A stretch of DNA of 8,749 bases from the NCBI GenBank assembly GCA_001794205.1, contig MGJJ01000011.1:1-8749 (forward strand), in the 5' to 3' direction. Each line of letters starts with the position of its first letter. Position 1 is the stretch's first letter. Under the pieces are notes generated by a model that did not search any database, was not told where the DNA came from, and saw only the letters and a list, made by a program, of their open reading frames with translations. This DNA is from Candidatus Yanofskybacteria bacterium RIFCSPHIGHO2_01_FULL_44_22. GTDB taxonomy: Bacteria; Patescibacteriota; Minisyncoccia; 2-02-FULL-40-12; GWA2-44-9. Of the stretch, positions 1 through 5,451 are shown piece after piece. The position numbers and the translations under genes were made by a program.

Positions 1-1
1 T

Positions 2-100
2 GATGGATGCTGGCATTACTTAGTTTGCAGTGATATTTCAGCGGGGGATTATTTGCGCGTTGAATTTGAGAAAAGGAACAGCATCAAACTCTCAACTTAA
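2..100 (+). CDS. Possible 3' end of a gene cut by the left edge
   Basis: Reading from position 2 gives 32 codons without a stop, then TAA at 98-100. The peptide begins DGCWHYLVCSDISAG and ends in a charged tail (EFEKRNSIKLST). Its alternating hydrophobic pattern resembles the C-terminal strand of a beta-rich protein, and the first 60 bases are more GC-rich than the following spacer, as expected for coding DNA here. The other two forward frames stop early (TGA at 1-3; TAG in the frame of the ATG at 3-5). No family is recognised. A stretch this short could be open by chance, so the call is tentative. Confidence 0.35.
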   Translation, partial: DGCWHYLVCSDISAGDYLRVEFEKRNSIKLST

Positions 101-278
101 CTCTTTTTGAAATTCTTGAGAAAATCTTAAACAAGCTTTCTTTTAGTTGATTTTGTTATTTATTGGTTTGTTTGCCAAAACTATCATATGATAAAATTAG
201 CAGACAAGGAAATACAAAATGTCCTCTGTGGAGGCTTTTAAAAAGGTAACTTTAAAAGCAAAAACTTATCTGTTCATG

Positions 279-307
279 TTGATAAAACATTGACTTAATG
301 TTAGTAT
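279..307 (+). promoter_or_regulatory. Candidate sigma70-type promoter of the small gene
   Basis: A -35-like TTGATA at 279-284 is followed after 17 bp by a -10-like TAGTAT at 302-307, which places transcription start near 314. An alternative is TTGACT at 290-295 paired with the TAAAAAT element at 311-317 with a shorter spacer. Either choice puts the core promoter against or inside the palindrome at 307-330. Motif matching by eye only. Confidence 0.4.
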
Positions 308-330
308 TTGTAAAAATGAATTTTTACAAA
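307..330. promoter_or_regulatory. Perfect 11-bp dyad, operator-like
   Basis: Arms TTTGTAAAAAT (307-317) and ATTTTTACAAA (320-330) are exact reverse complements separated by GA. The element sits between the candidate -10 box and the ribosome-binding site of the gene starting at 348, the usual place for a repressor operator. As RNA it would form a weak AU-rich hairpin with a 2-nt gap, so binding by a dimeric regulator is the more natural reading. The regulator is unknown. Confidence 0.55.
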
Positions 331-343
331 GAGGAAAGAGGTG
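331..343 (+). promoter_or_regulatory. Ribosome-binding site deciding the GTG start at 348
   Basis: The purine-rich run GAGGAAAGAGGTG lies 4-16 nt upstream of the GTG at 348. The AGAGGTG segment gives good Shine-Dalgarno complementarity and supports this GTG, since there is no upstream in-frame ATG. The GTG at 341-343 is part of the site itself and is in another frame. Confidence 0.6.
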
Positions 344-347
344 AAAA

Positions 348-662
348 GTGGAACAATTTTTTAGAAGTCATATATTACCAGGAGTTATGCTTCAGGCGGC
401 CGGTTTTAGAACATTAGACGATGGGAGTAGCAAATTTGAAGCCGATTATGCCGAAAAATTTCTTCAGGAAAACCCGAAGGTTCAAAAACATTTAAAACTT
501 TGTGCTCATTGTAAAGACCAAGTGCAATCAGCTGTTGATAATAAAGAATACATTCAAACACGAACTGTTGACGACTCGATTGACACGGAAATTTACGAAA
601 AACATAAAGGCAAGTTTGTAAAAAAAATGTTAGCCAAAAAACACTCCAAAACTCAAGATTGA
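348..662 (+). CDS. Small protein with HxxxCxxC zinc-binding-like motif
   Basis: A 104-residue soluble protein with a GTG start and a good ribosome-binding site. No membrane segment or signal peptide is visible. Residues 48-55 read HLKLCAHC, an H-x3-C-x2-C arrangement (H48, C52, C55) within a helix-like context (NPKVQKHLKLCAHCKDQVQ). This is the signature of zf-HC2/anti-sigma (ZAS) domains, in which His and two Cys bind zinc and a further upstream ligand (here perhaps H8) may contribute. The C-terminal third is very basic and charged. The gene is monocistronic, with a dyad-rich promoter region before it and a terminator at its stop codon, and is AT-richer than its neighbours. A regulatory or anti-sigma-like role is inference; no partner sigma factor is in the window, and the rest of the sequence matches no family I recognise. 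Confidence 0.75.
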   Translation: MEQFFRSHILPGVMLQAAGFRTLDDGSSKFEADYAEKFLQENPKVQKHLKLCAHCKDQVQSAVDNKEYIQTRTVDDSIDTEIYEKHKGKFVKKMLAKKHSKTQD

Positions 663-674
663 ACTTGAGTTTTT
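648..674. terminator. Intrinsic terminator, probably bidirectional, between convergent genes
   Basis: Arms ACTCAAG (651-657) and CTTGAGT (664-670), extendable by A:T pairs on the outside (from 648 and up to 673), flank a 6-nt loop ATTGAA that contains the TGA stop of the small gene. A T run (670-674) follows on the + strand. On the - strand the same hairpin is followed by TTTTGG, so it can also end the RNase J transcript, whose stop lies at 698. A second small hairpin, CTGGA/TCCAG (681-694), sits between the two genes. Confidence 0.7.
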
Positions 675-697
675 AATTTACTGGAGAGTTCCAGCGA

Positions 698-2590
698 TTA
701 CACTTCAATCAACACGGGAAGCACCATGGGGCGGCGTTCGGTTTTTTGGAACAAGAACAATCCGATTTGGTTTCTGACGGCGTCTTTCAAATAAGCTAAA
801 TTCGGCTGGGGCATGGCCTTGTTTTCCACTATGAATTTGATTCTTTTGCGGACATGCATTAAGAGCTCTTTGTTTTCTTTCAGATAAATAAATCCGCGGG
901 AAATGATGTCCGGACTGCCTCTGACTTTGCCGGTTCTCGAATCAATGAGAACGACAATAACGAACATTCCGTCTTCGGCGAGTATCTGTCTGTCCCGCAA
1001 AACGACATTGCCGACGTCACCTATCCCCAAGCCGTCCACGAAGACATAATCGAACGGCGCCCGTTCCGAATCGAACCACCATTTATCCTTTTCAAAATGA
1101 GTGATTGTTCCATTGTCGGCGATAATTATGCTTTCTTCCGGCCAACCTTCTTCTTGGGCGATTCTCCCGTGGCTGACCATCATTGAGTATTGGCCGTGAA
1201 CCGGCATAAAAAATTTCGGCTTGATGAGATTGAGCATGTCCCGCAGGTCTTCCTTGTTGGCGTGTCCGCTGGCGTGGACATCCAGCATTTTGTAGTCGAA
1301 GACCTTGGCGCCGTTGCGGTAAAGCTGGTCTTTAAGAAATTGAACGTTTCTCTCGTTGCCCGGAATGACCGAAGAGGAAAAAATATAAGTGTCGTTTTTT
1401 CTTGCCTTGATGAAACGATGTTCGCCGTTGACGATTCTCATCAGGGCGGCGTTTCCTTCGCCTTGGGCGCCGGTAACGATTGCGGTGATTTTATCGTGCG
1501 GATAGTCGTCTATTTCTTCAAGGCGGATTTGAACGCCGGGTTTTATTTTCAGATAGCCCATTTTTTTGGTGATTTCAACGTTGGTTTTCATGGAATATCC
1601 GTCAAAAACAACTTTTCTTCCTATTTTTTCGGAAATGGCGACAAGCTGCTGCACTCGGTTTATCAAAGACGAAAACGTTCCGACGATAATCATGCCGGTG
1701 GCTTCGGAAAAGAGTTTTTCCAGGCTGGCGGTGACATCGCTTTCCGAAAGGCAGTGGCCTTCCTGTTCGGCGTTGGTTGAATCGGACATAAGCGCCAGTA
1801 CGCCCTCTTTGCCGAGGCGTCTCATTTCTTCTATGTCGGCAGGCTGGTCGTTGACCGGATTATCGTCAAATTTGAAATCGGAAGTGTGAATAATAACGCC
1901 GAGCGGAGTTTTGACGGCCAATTCCAAATCATCCGGAATGCTGTGATTTATTCTTAACACCTGAACGGCAATTTTATCGCTTATTTTTATCTCATCGCCG
2001 GGTTTTATTTCATTTATTTCAAGAGGCGGCTGATTTTTAAAATCATCTTGTCTTTTAAACAAAAGAGCCTTGGTCAGCGAAGCGGCATAAATGTCGGGAG
2101 CGCCAAGCTTGTTCCTTAAAAAGGAAAAGGCGCCGATATGGTCCATGTGGCCGTGGGTGAAAAAAATGGCTTTTATCATTTCCTGCTTGTCTTCCAGATA
2201 ACCGGCGTTGGGAATGATAAAATCAATGCCGGGCATGTCTTCATTGGGAAAACTTACTCCGCAATCTATCAAAATTATTTCATCGTCGTATTGAATGGCC
2301 GACATATTGCGTCCGACCTCTCCAAGTCCTCCGAAATGGATTATTTTAAGTCCGCCGGATTTGTCGGCCACTCTTTCTTTTTTCTCGGCGCCGGACTCGG
2401 GTTTTAAAACCCGGATTTGCCTTACGACCGGTTTCAGCCAGTGTCTTTGTTTGCCGCTTCGCGAACGCCGATTATCGGTTTTGGGGCCGGTTGTCTGTTT
2501 TTTTGAACCGGATTCGGAAGATGCCAGTGCGGCAACAGGCTCCTTGTGCAAAGGAGTTATTGAAAAAATATTTTCTTTTTCTTCTGTCAT
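698..2590 (-). CDS. rnj: Ribonuclease J (metallo-beta-lactamase/beta-CASP RNase)
   Basis: RNase J combines 5'-3' exonuclease and endonuclease activity and acts in mRNA decay and rRNA/tRNA maturation in the cytoplasm. Residues 81-240 hold the metallo-beta-lactamase core: GGLGEVGRN at 87-95, the zinc motif HGHMDH (H146, H148, D150, H151), H216 in HSIPD and D238. The beta-CASP domain follows, with SDSTNAEQEG near 269-278, GTFSS near 304, GAQGEGN near 374 and SSSVIPGNE near 405. H443 (SGH) and H465 (PVHGQY) supply the late conserved histidines, and a C-terminal domain ends at 630. The family is usually about 555 residues; the excess is an 80-residue hydrophilic, Lys/Arg-rich N-terminal extension. 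Start is ATG with no clear Shine-Dalgarno. It begins 30 nt after tRNA-Leu and is probably cotranscribed with it. Metal ligands look intact, so an active enzyme is expected. Confidence 0.96.
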   Translation of the reverse strand: MTEEKENIFSITPLHKEPVAALASSESGSKKQTTGPKTDNRRSRSGKQRHWLKPVVRQIRVLKPESGAEKKERVADKSGGLKIIHFGGLGEVGRNMSAIQYDDEIILIDCGVSFPNEDMPGIDFIIPNAGYLEDKQEMIKAIFFTHGHMDHIGAFSFLRNKLGAPDIYAASLTKALLFKRQDDFKNQPPLEINEIKPGDEIKISDKIAVQVLRINHSIPDDLELAVKTPLGVIIHTSDFKFDDNPVNDQPADIEEMRRLGKEGVLALMSDSTNAEQEGHCLSESDVTASLEKLFSEATGMIIVGTFSSLINRVQQLVAISEKIGRKVVFDGYSMKTNVEITKKMGYLKIKPGVQIRLEEIDDYPHDKITAIVTGAQGEGNAALMRIVNGEHRFIKARKNDTYIFSSSVIPGNERNVQFLKDQLYRNGAKVFDYKMLDVHASGHANKEDLRDMLNLIKPKFFMPVHGQYSMMVSHGRIAQEEGWPEESIIIADNGTITHFEKDKWWFDSERAPFDYVFVDGLGIGDVGNVVLRDRQILAEDGMFVIVVLIDSRTGKVRGSPDIISRGFIYLKENKELLMHVRKRIKFIVENKAMPQPNLAYLKDAVRNQIGLFLFQKTERRPMVLPVLIEV

Positions 2591-2620
2591 AAATTAAATT
2601 TTTTTGCTTGCTCTCTCTTG

Positions 2621-2704
2621 TGGGCGAGGGGAGATTTGAACTCCCACAGCCTTGCGGCCATACGGCCCTGAACCGTACGTGTCTGCCAGTTCCACCACTC
2701 GCCC
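2621..2704 (-). tRNA. tRNA-Leu (anticodon CAG)
   Basis: An 84-nt class II tRNA folded by eye: acceptor GGGCGAG/CTCGCCC with discriminator A; D stem GTG/CAC with loop GAACTGGCAGA; anticodon stem TACGG/CCGTA with loop TTCAGGG, giving anticodon CAG (genomic 2668-2670) for CUG codons; a long variable arm GGCC-GCAA-GGCT; T stem GGGAG/CTCCC with loop TTCAAAT. The long variable arm and anticodon both indicate leucine. The 3' CCA is not encoded (CAA follows the discriminator), so CCA must be added after processing. A promoter lies about 200 nt upstream, and RNase J starts 30 nt downstream. The first bases of the acceptor also belong to an inverted repeat with the leader. Confidence 0.95.
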
Positions 2705-2799
2705 CCATGCTCAGCAGGCATAAAACTCTCTGCCGATTATTAATAAAACCATAGCTTTGTGTTCGCAAGAAGACAGATGTCTGCTGAGTGTGGGGGCGA
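2699..2799. repeat. Imperfect inverted repeat joining the tRNA leader to the tRNA 5' end
   Basis: The 18 bases at 2699-2716 are the reverse complement of 2782-2799 at 16 of 18 positions. Extending inward with one more mismatch gives arms of about 22 bp. One arm contains the first six acceptor bases of tRNA-Leu plus its immediate leader; the other lies some 80 nt further upstream in the same leader. In the pre-tRNA, the leader segment CGCCCCC could pair with GGGGGCG at the tRNA 5' end, competing with the acceptor stem. Between the arms is a short dyad, AGACA/TGTCT (2771-2782). Confidence 0.7.
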
Positions 2800-2947
2800 A
2801 CTCTTATTCAGAACGCAGAATTAAGAAGTGCGAAACAGGGCAAAATTAAAGCGCAAATAAGCAAGAATAATAAGAAAAATTAAGACACAAGAGGAAATTC
2901 AGTACTTTAAGTATACACCAGCATTAAAAACAATGCAACCCCTTGTG
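2705..2947 (-). other. Spacer carrying the tRNA-Leu promoter and long leader
   Basis: This 243-base AT-rich region lies between the stop of the substrate-binding protein and tRNA-Leu. No credible coding sequence is seen on either strand. It holds a promoter (2910-2938), a leader of about 200 nt, and the outer arm of the inverted repeat. I looked for a tmRNA, SRP RNA or second tRNA because of the CGCCCCCAC segment, and found no T arm or other diagnostic element. No terminator for the upstream gene is evident, so read-through into the tRNA is possible. Confidence 0.5.
2910..2938 (-). promoter_or_regulatory. Sigma70-type promoter for tRNA-Leu and RNase J
   Basis: On the - strand, TTGCAT (2938-2933) is followed after exactly 17 bp by TATACT (2915-2910). 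Expected start of transcription is near 2903, giving a leader of about 200 nt before the tRNA. A short dyad GCATT/AATGC (2921-2936) overlaps the spacer and the -35 box. It is the best promoter-like pair between the substrate-binding protein stop and the tRNA. Confidence 0.6.
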
Positions 2948-4729
2948 CTATTTCCAGACCCTCTCTGTCTCCACGTACCAATCCGTTATGCCGGAAAATC
3001 TGTCGGCGGGGGTTGAAATTATTTTTGTTTCGTAGCCCTTAATCCGGCGGGATTGGCCGTAAACATAAAAGGGGTTGTAAAGAAAAACAGCCGGCATGTC
3101 GTCAATTACTATTTTTTGGAAATCATCGTATTTTTTCATTCTTTCAAGGGGATTAAGCGTTTGGCGCGCTTCTTCTAAAATAGTGTCGGCTGTTTTATTG
3201 TCATACAGCGCCAGATTTAATCCGGGGTCTTTTTTTTGAGAAGAGTGCCAAAGGCTGAAAGGGTCGGAGTCCGGCGTTAAAATTTCACCGAAAAGAAGCA
3301 TCTGATAATTCCTGTCTTTAATGGCCTGCTGAAGCGCCGGTGTCGGCAAAACCTCGATGTCAAGATTTATGCCAATCTTAAGGAGCTGTTCTTTTAAAAT
3401 GTTTGCGGTGGCCGTAAGTTCCGGCCACGGAGAGGTCGTCAATTTTAGGTTTAGGCGAGCTTCTTTTTTTGCCAAGATACCTTTTTCGTCGGGATTGCCC
3501 CAACCGGCTTCGGCCAGCAATTTTAGAGCCTGTTCCGGATTGTATTCATAACGCTTAACGCCATTCGGCATATCAATAACTTCACCTATCATGGGCGAAT
3601 CAACCACTGCTCCATTGCCGCTTAGAACTTGGCTGATGATGTTCTCCTTGCTGACGCCGTAGTTTATGGCCAAGCGGACATTTTTATCGGAAAGAATCGA
3701 GCTTTGGTTTTGGTTAAAAAACACCGCAAAGTACCTTGGCATTTTCAGATTCATTAAATTGAGCCGTTTTTTAAATTTAATTTTGGCCAGATTCTGCGGG
3801 GAAACCGACGAAACTCCCGACACCTCGTTCTTATTGTAAGCCTCGATAAGCTCATCCTCCGAATCGTAAAATTTCAGCTCCATGGAATCTATATTTGGCC
3901 GTCCGTCATAAAAATTTTTATTGGCTTCCAGTTCATACGAACTGACCTGGCCGAGTTTGTCCTTTTTTAATTTTTTGAATTTGTACGGGCCGGAACCGAC
4001 CGGTTTCAAATTGAATTCGGAAAGATTGAAATTTATCGGTTTGATATCCTGCCAAATGTGCCCGGGAAGAATATTAACGGTCAAATTGTTGAGAAACTGG
4101 GCGTATTTATTTTTTAATTTGAACATAATCGCGTACTCGTTTATTTTTTCCGTTTCAACGCCTTGCCAGTTTATTCTCTGGGGACTGCCGTAGTCGGCAT
4201 TTTGAATCGTCTGTACGGTAAAAATAACGTCACTGGCGGTTAGGGGGGCGCCGTCATGCCACTTGGCGTCTTCTTTGAGATAAACTGAATAATTCAAACC
4301 GTCGCTGGATACCTCGTAAGATTTTACCAAATCCGGAACCAATTTGCCGCTTTCATTGTATTTCAGCAGACCGGAAAAAATCAATTTAACCAAATCGCGG
4401 TCAACATCGTTGGTTTGCGAGAGAAGCGGGTTAACGTAACGGGGTTTGCCGACCAAACCTTCACTGAAAACGCCGCCGTCGGCCGGAGCGGCAGTCGTAT
4501 AATGGTAATAGAAAGTAAAAGGGAACGCTATAATGGAACCAAAAATGAGCAGAACGAGCGATAAGAGCAAATATCGTTCTTTTTTGGAAAGAAGCGGCGG
4601 CAGGAAACGAAGCTTGTTAAAATTAAACTTTTCGAAAACGGCCCTTTGAAAGCTTTCTTTTTCGGAACCGTTTCGGCGCCCCGTCTTTAAATTAAAAAAA
4701 TCGTCTAATTGTGCGTCATTTTTAAGCAT
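2948..4729 (-). CDS. Membrane-anchored ABC-type peptide-binding protein (SBP family 5, DppA/OppA-like)
   Basis: A 593-residue protein. The first 50 residues are charged and presumably cytoplasmic, one membrane segment follows (about 53-75, LLLSLVLLIFGSIIAFPF), and the rest is an extracytoplasmic family 5 substrate-binding domain. Typical landmarks are VNPLLSQTNDVDRDLVKLIF near 99-118, GLLKYNESGKLVPDLVKSYEV near 120-140 and the WHDGAPLTASDV block near 157-168. Proteins of this family capture oligopeptides or other solutes for an ABC importer. No lipobox cysteine is present, so anchoring is by the transmembrane helix rather than lipid. No permease or ATPase gene adjoins it; the upstream neighbours are secG and a small membrane protein, 45 bp away. 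Ligand cannot be told from sequence. Start is ATG, with a GGGA a few bases upstream inside a hairpin. Confidence 0.92.
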   Translation of the reverse strand: MLKNDAQLDDFFNLKTGRRNGSEKESFQRAVFEKFNFNKLRFLPPLLSKKERYLLLSLVLLIFGSIIAFPFTFYYHYTTAAPADGGVFSEGLVGKPRYVNPLLSQTNDVDRDLVKLIFSGLLKYNESGKLVPDLVKSYEVSSDGLNYSVYLKEDAKWHDGAPLTASDVIFTVQTIQNADYGSPQRINWQGVETEKINEYAIMFKLKNKYAQFLNNLTVNILPGHIWQDIKPINFNLSEFNLKPVGSGPYKFKKLKKDKLGQVSSYELEANKNFYDGRPNIDSMELKFYDSEDELIEAYNKNEVSGVSSVSPQNLAKIKFKKRLNLMNLKMPRYFAVFFNQNQSSILSDKNVRLAINYGVSKENIISQVLSGNGAVVDSPMIGEVIDMPNGVKRYEYNPEQALKLLAEAGWGNPDEKGILAKKEARLNLKLTTSPWPELTATANILKEQLLKIGINLDIEVLPTPALQQAIKDRNYQMLLFGEILTPDSDPFSLWHSSQKKDPGLNLALYDNKTADTILEEARQTLNPLERMKKYDDFQKIVIDDMPAVFLYNPFYVYGQSRRIKGYETKIISTPADRFSGITDWYVETERVWK

Positions 4730-4732
4730 AAT

Positions 4733-4747
4733 TCCCGGAAGCCGGGA
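4733..4747 (-). promoter_or_regulatory. Hairpin over the translation start region of the binding protein
   Basis: TCCCGG (4733-4738) and CCGGGA (4742-4747) form a perfect 6-bp stem with a 3-nt loop, in the 45-nt gap between the secG stop and the ATG at 4729. The only Shine-Dalgarno-like bases (GGGA) are within the stem, so the hairpin could limit initiation. No T run follows on the - strand, so it is not a typical terminator. Confidence 0.4.
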
Positions 4748-4774
4748 GAATGGAAAGGGTTTTTATGGTTTTGA

Positions 4775-4987
4775 TTAGGACAGTGCGATTCTGACGATGG
4801 AAACGGCAAGAAATAAAACCGCCAGGACTATGGTGGCGTAAAAAATAATTTTTTCGGCGCCTCTTTTGGTGCTGTATTCCAGCGAGCTACCGCCGAACGT
4901 TGACGACAATCCGGCGCCTTTCTGCTGCAGCAGAATCGCCGCCATCAACAACACAGCCAGTCCGATTTGAATATAGGTTAATGCCAT
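4775..4987 (-). CDS. secG: Preprotein translocase subunit SecG
   Basis: SecG is the small accessory subunit of the SecYEG channel and helps SecA-driven export across the inner membrane. The 70-residue product has the family pattern: a first membrane helix (about 4-20), the conserved cytoplasmic loop LLQQKGAGLSSTFGGSS, then a second helix (about 47-67). Length fits the family. I chose ATG at 4987, 2 nt after the stop of the upstream gene; a TTG at 4993 overlapping that stop would add two residues and is less likely. Translational coupling with the upstream membrane protein is probable, since their ends touch and the Shine-Dalgarno is weak. Confidence 0.93.
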   Translation of the reverse strand: MALTYIQIGLAVLLMAAILLQQKGAGLSSTFGGSSLEYSTKRGAEKIIFYATIVLAVLFLAVSIVRIALS

Positions 4988-4989
4988 AA

Positions 4990-5340
4990 TCAATCTTTAA
5001 GTTTACCGCCGAACGAGGTTAGAAGATTAACCAACCCCGTTATGATAACGACCCAGAAGAGCGCTGTCAAATTTTCTATAACTACAAAATCAAAAACATA
5101 ATCAACAAGCCACAATATCAAGCCGTTAATCACAAGAGTGAACAATCCCAAAGAAAGAATAATCAGCGGCATAGATATCAGTTTGAGAAGCGGCCTGACC
5201 AGCATATTGAAAAATCCGAGCAGTATGCCGGCTATCAGATATTCTTTCAGGCCTCCGTTTACGACAAAACCGGGTACCAGCAAGTTGGCAATATAAAAAG
5301 CCAGTGAATTACCCAAAATTCTTATCGCAAAACCAGTCAT
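4990..5340 (-). CDS. Four-helix membrane protein, phage holin 4 superfamily / YvlD-like
   Basis: A 116-residue, strongly hydrophobic protein with four predicted membrane spans (about 5-25, 33-50, 55-80, 88-110) and a short lysine-containing tail (GGKLKD). The pattern NxLAFYIANLLVPGF, the GILLGFFNMLVRPLLKLISMP motif and GLFTLVINGLILWL match PF04020, the holin superfamily IV/YvlD group. Despite the name these are mostly chromosomal membrane proteins, with no demonstrated lysis role that can be read from sequence. It begins the cluster that continues with secG and the peptide-binding protein; its stop is 2 nt from the secG ATG. The ATG at 5340 has only a weak Shine-Dalgarno. Confidence 0.88.
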   Translation of the reverse strand: MTGFAIRILGNSLAFYIANLLVPGFVVNGGLKEYLIAGILLGFFNMLVRPLLKLISMPLIILSLGLFTLVINGLILWLVDYVFDFVVIENLTALFWVVIITGLVNLLTSFGGKLKD

Positions 5341-5352
5341 AATCTTAATAAA

Positions 5353-5381
5353 ATGCTATCATAAAATTAATAAAAACTCAA
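5353..5381 (-). promoter_or_regulatory. Weak candidate promoter for the holin-like/secG/binding-protein cluster
   Basis: On the - strand, TTGAGT (5381-5376) and TAGCAT (5358-5353) are 17 bp apart. This would start transcription about 6 nt before the ATG at 5340, giving an almost leaderless mRNA, in line with the weak Shine-Dalgarno. TATGAT (5363-5358) is an alternative -10 without a good -35. AT-rich DNA produces such matches easily. Confidence 0.3.
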
Positions 5382-5395
5382 TGGCCGCTTAATTT

Positions 5396-5438
5396 AAAAA
5401 GTCCCCGCCAACAGCCGGGTAGCTATGAGCGGGGGACT
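5396..5438 (-). terminator. Intrinsic terminator of the subtilase gene
   Basis: Arms AGTCCCCGC (5400-5408) and GCGGGGGACT (5429-5438) pair over 9 bp with a single bulged G. On the - strand the stem is followed directly by TTTTT, 14 nt after the subtilase stop codon. The stem is GC-rich and the location is exactly right. On the + strand a T run also follows after a short gap (5445-5449), but no + strand gene ends here. Confidence 0.85.
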
Positions 5439-5451
5439 GAACTGTTTTTAT

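Larger units (their letters stand above)
101..347. other. AT-rich dyad-dense spacer upstream of the small HxxxCxxC gene
   Basis: No gene is seen in these 247 bases. They hold several inverted repeats: a perfect 12-bp palindrome TATCATATGATA at 182-193; a small hairpin CCTC/GAGG at 223-234; 9-bp arms GCTTTTAAA/TTTAAAAGC at 234-242 and 251-259; 6-bp arms AACATT/AATGTT at 286-291 and 297-302; and the 24-bp operator-like dyad at 307-330. The composition is markedly more AT-rich than the rest of the window. The CCTC hairpin followed by CTTTT could be a weak terminator for the partial upstream gene, but the T run is short. Confidence 0.5.

Noticed and set aside
1190..1780. Long + strand open frame (196 codons) opposite RNase J
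   Set aside because: It lies wholly antisense to the well-supported RNase J gene, its peptide has no recognisable domain, and its openness follows from the codon pattern of the real gene.
2472..2768. - strand open frame of 98 codons running through tRNA-Leu into rnj
   Set aside because: It reads through the tRNA and the rnj N-terminus in another frame; the peptide reflects the tRNA sequence and is not credible.
2782..2805. CGCCCCCAC in the leader as the 3' end of a tmRNA or another tRNA
   Set aside because: No T arm, T loop or matching 5' acceptor partner is found in the right place; the segment is explained as one arm of the inverted repeat.
4988..4993. TTG at 4993 as the secG start
   Set aside because: An in-frame ATG two codons later is the better start and keeps tight coupling with the upstream stop; the extra two residues are not needed.
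4990..5340. Prophage origin suggested by the holin-like protein
   Set aside because: The holin-4/YvlD family is common on ordinary chromosomes, the gene is coupled to secG, and no endolysin, integrase or structural phage gene is near.
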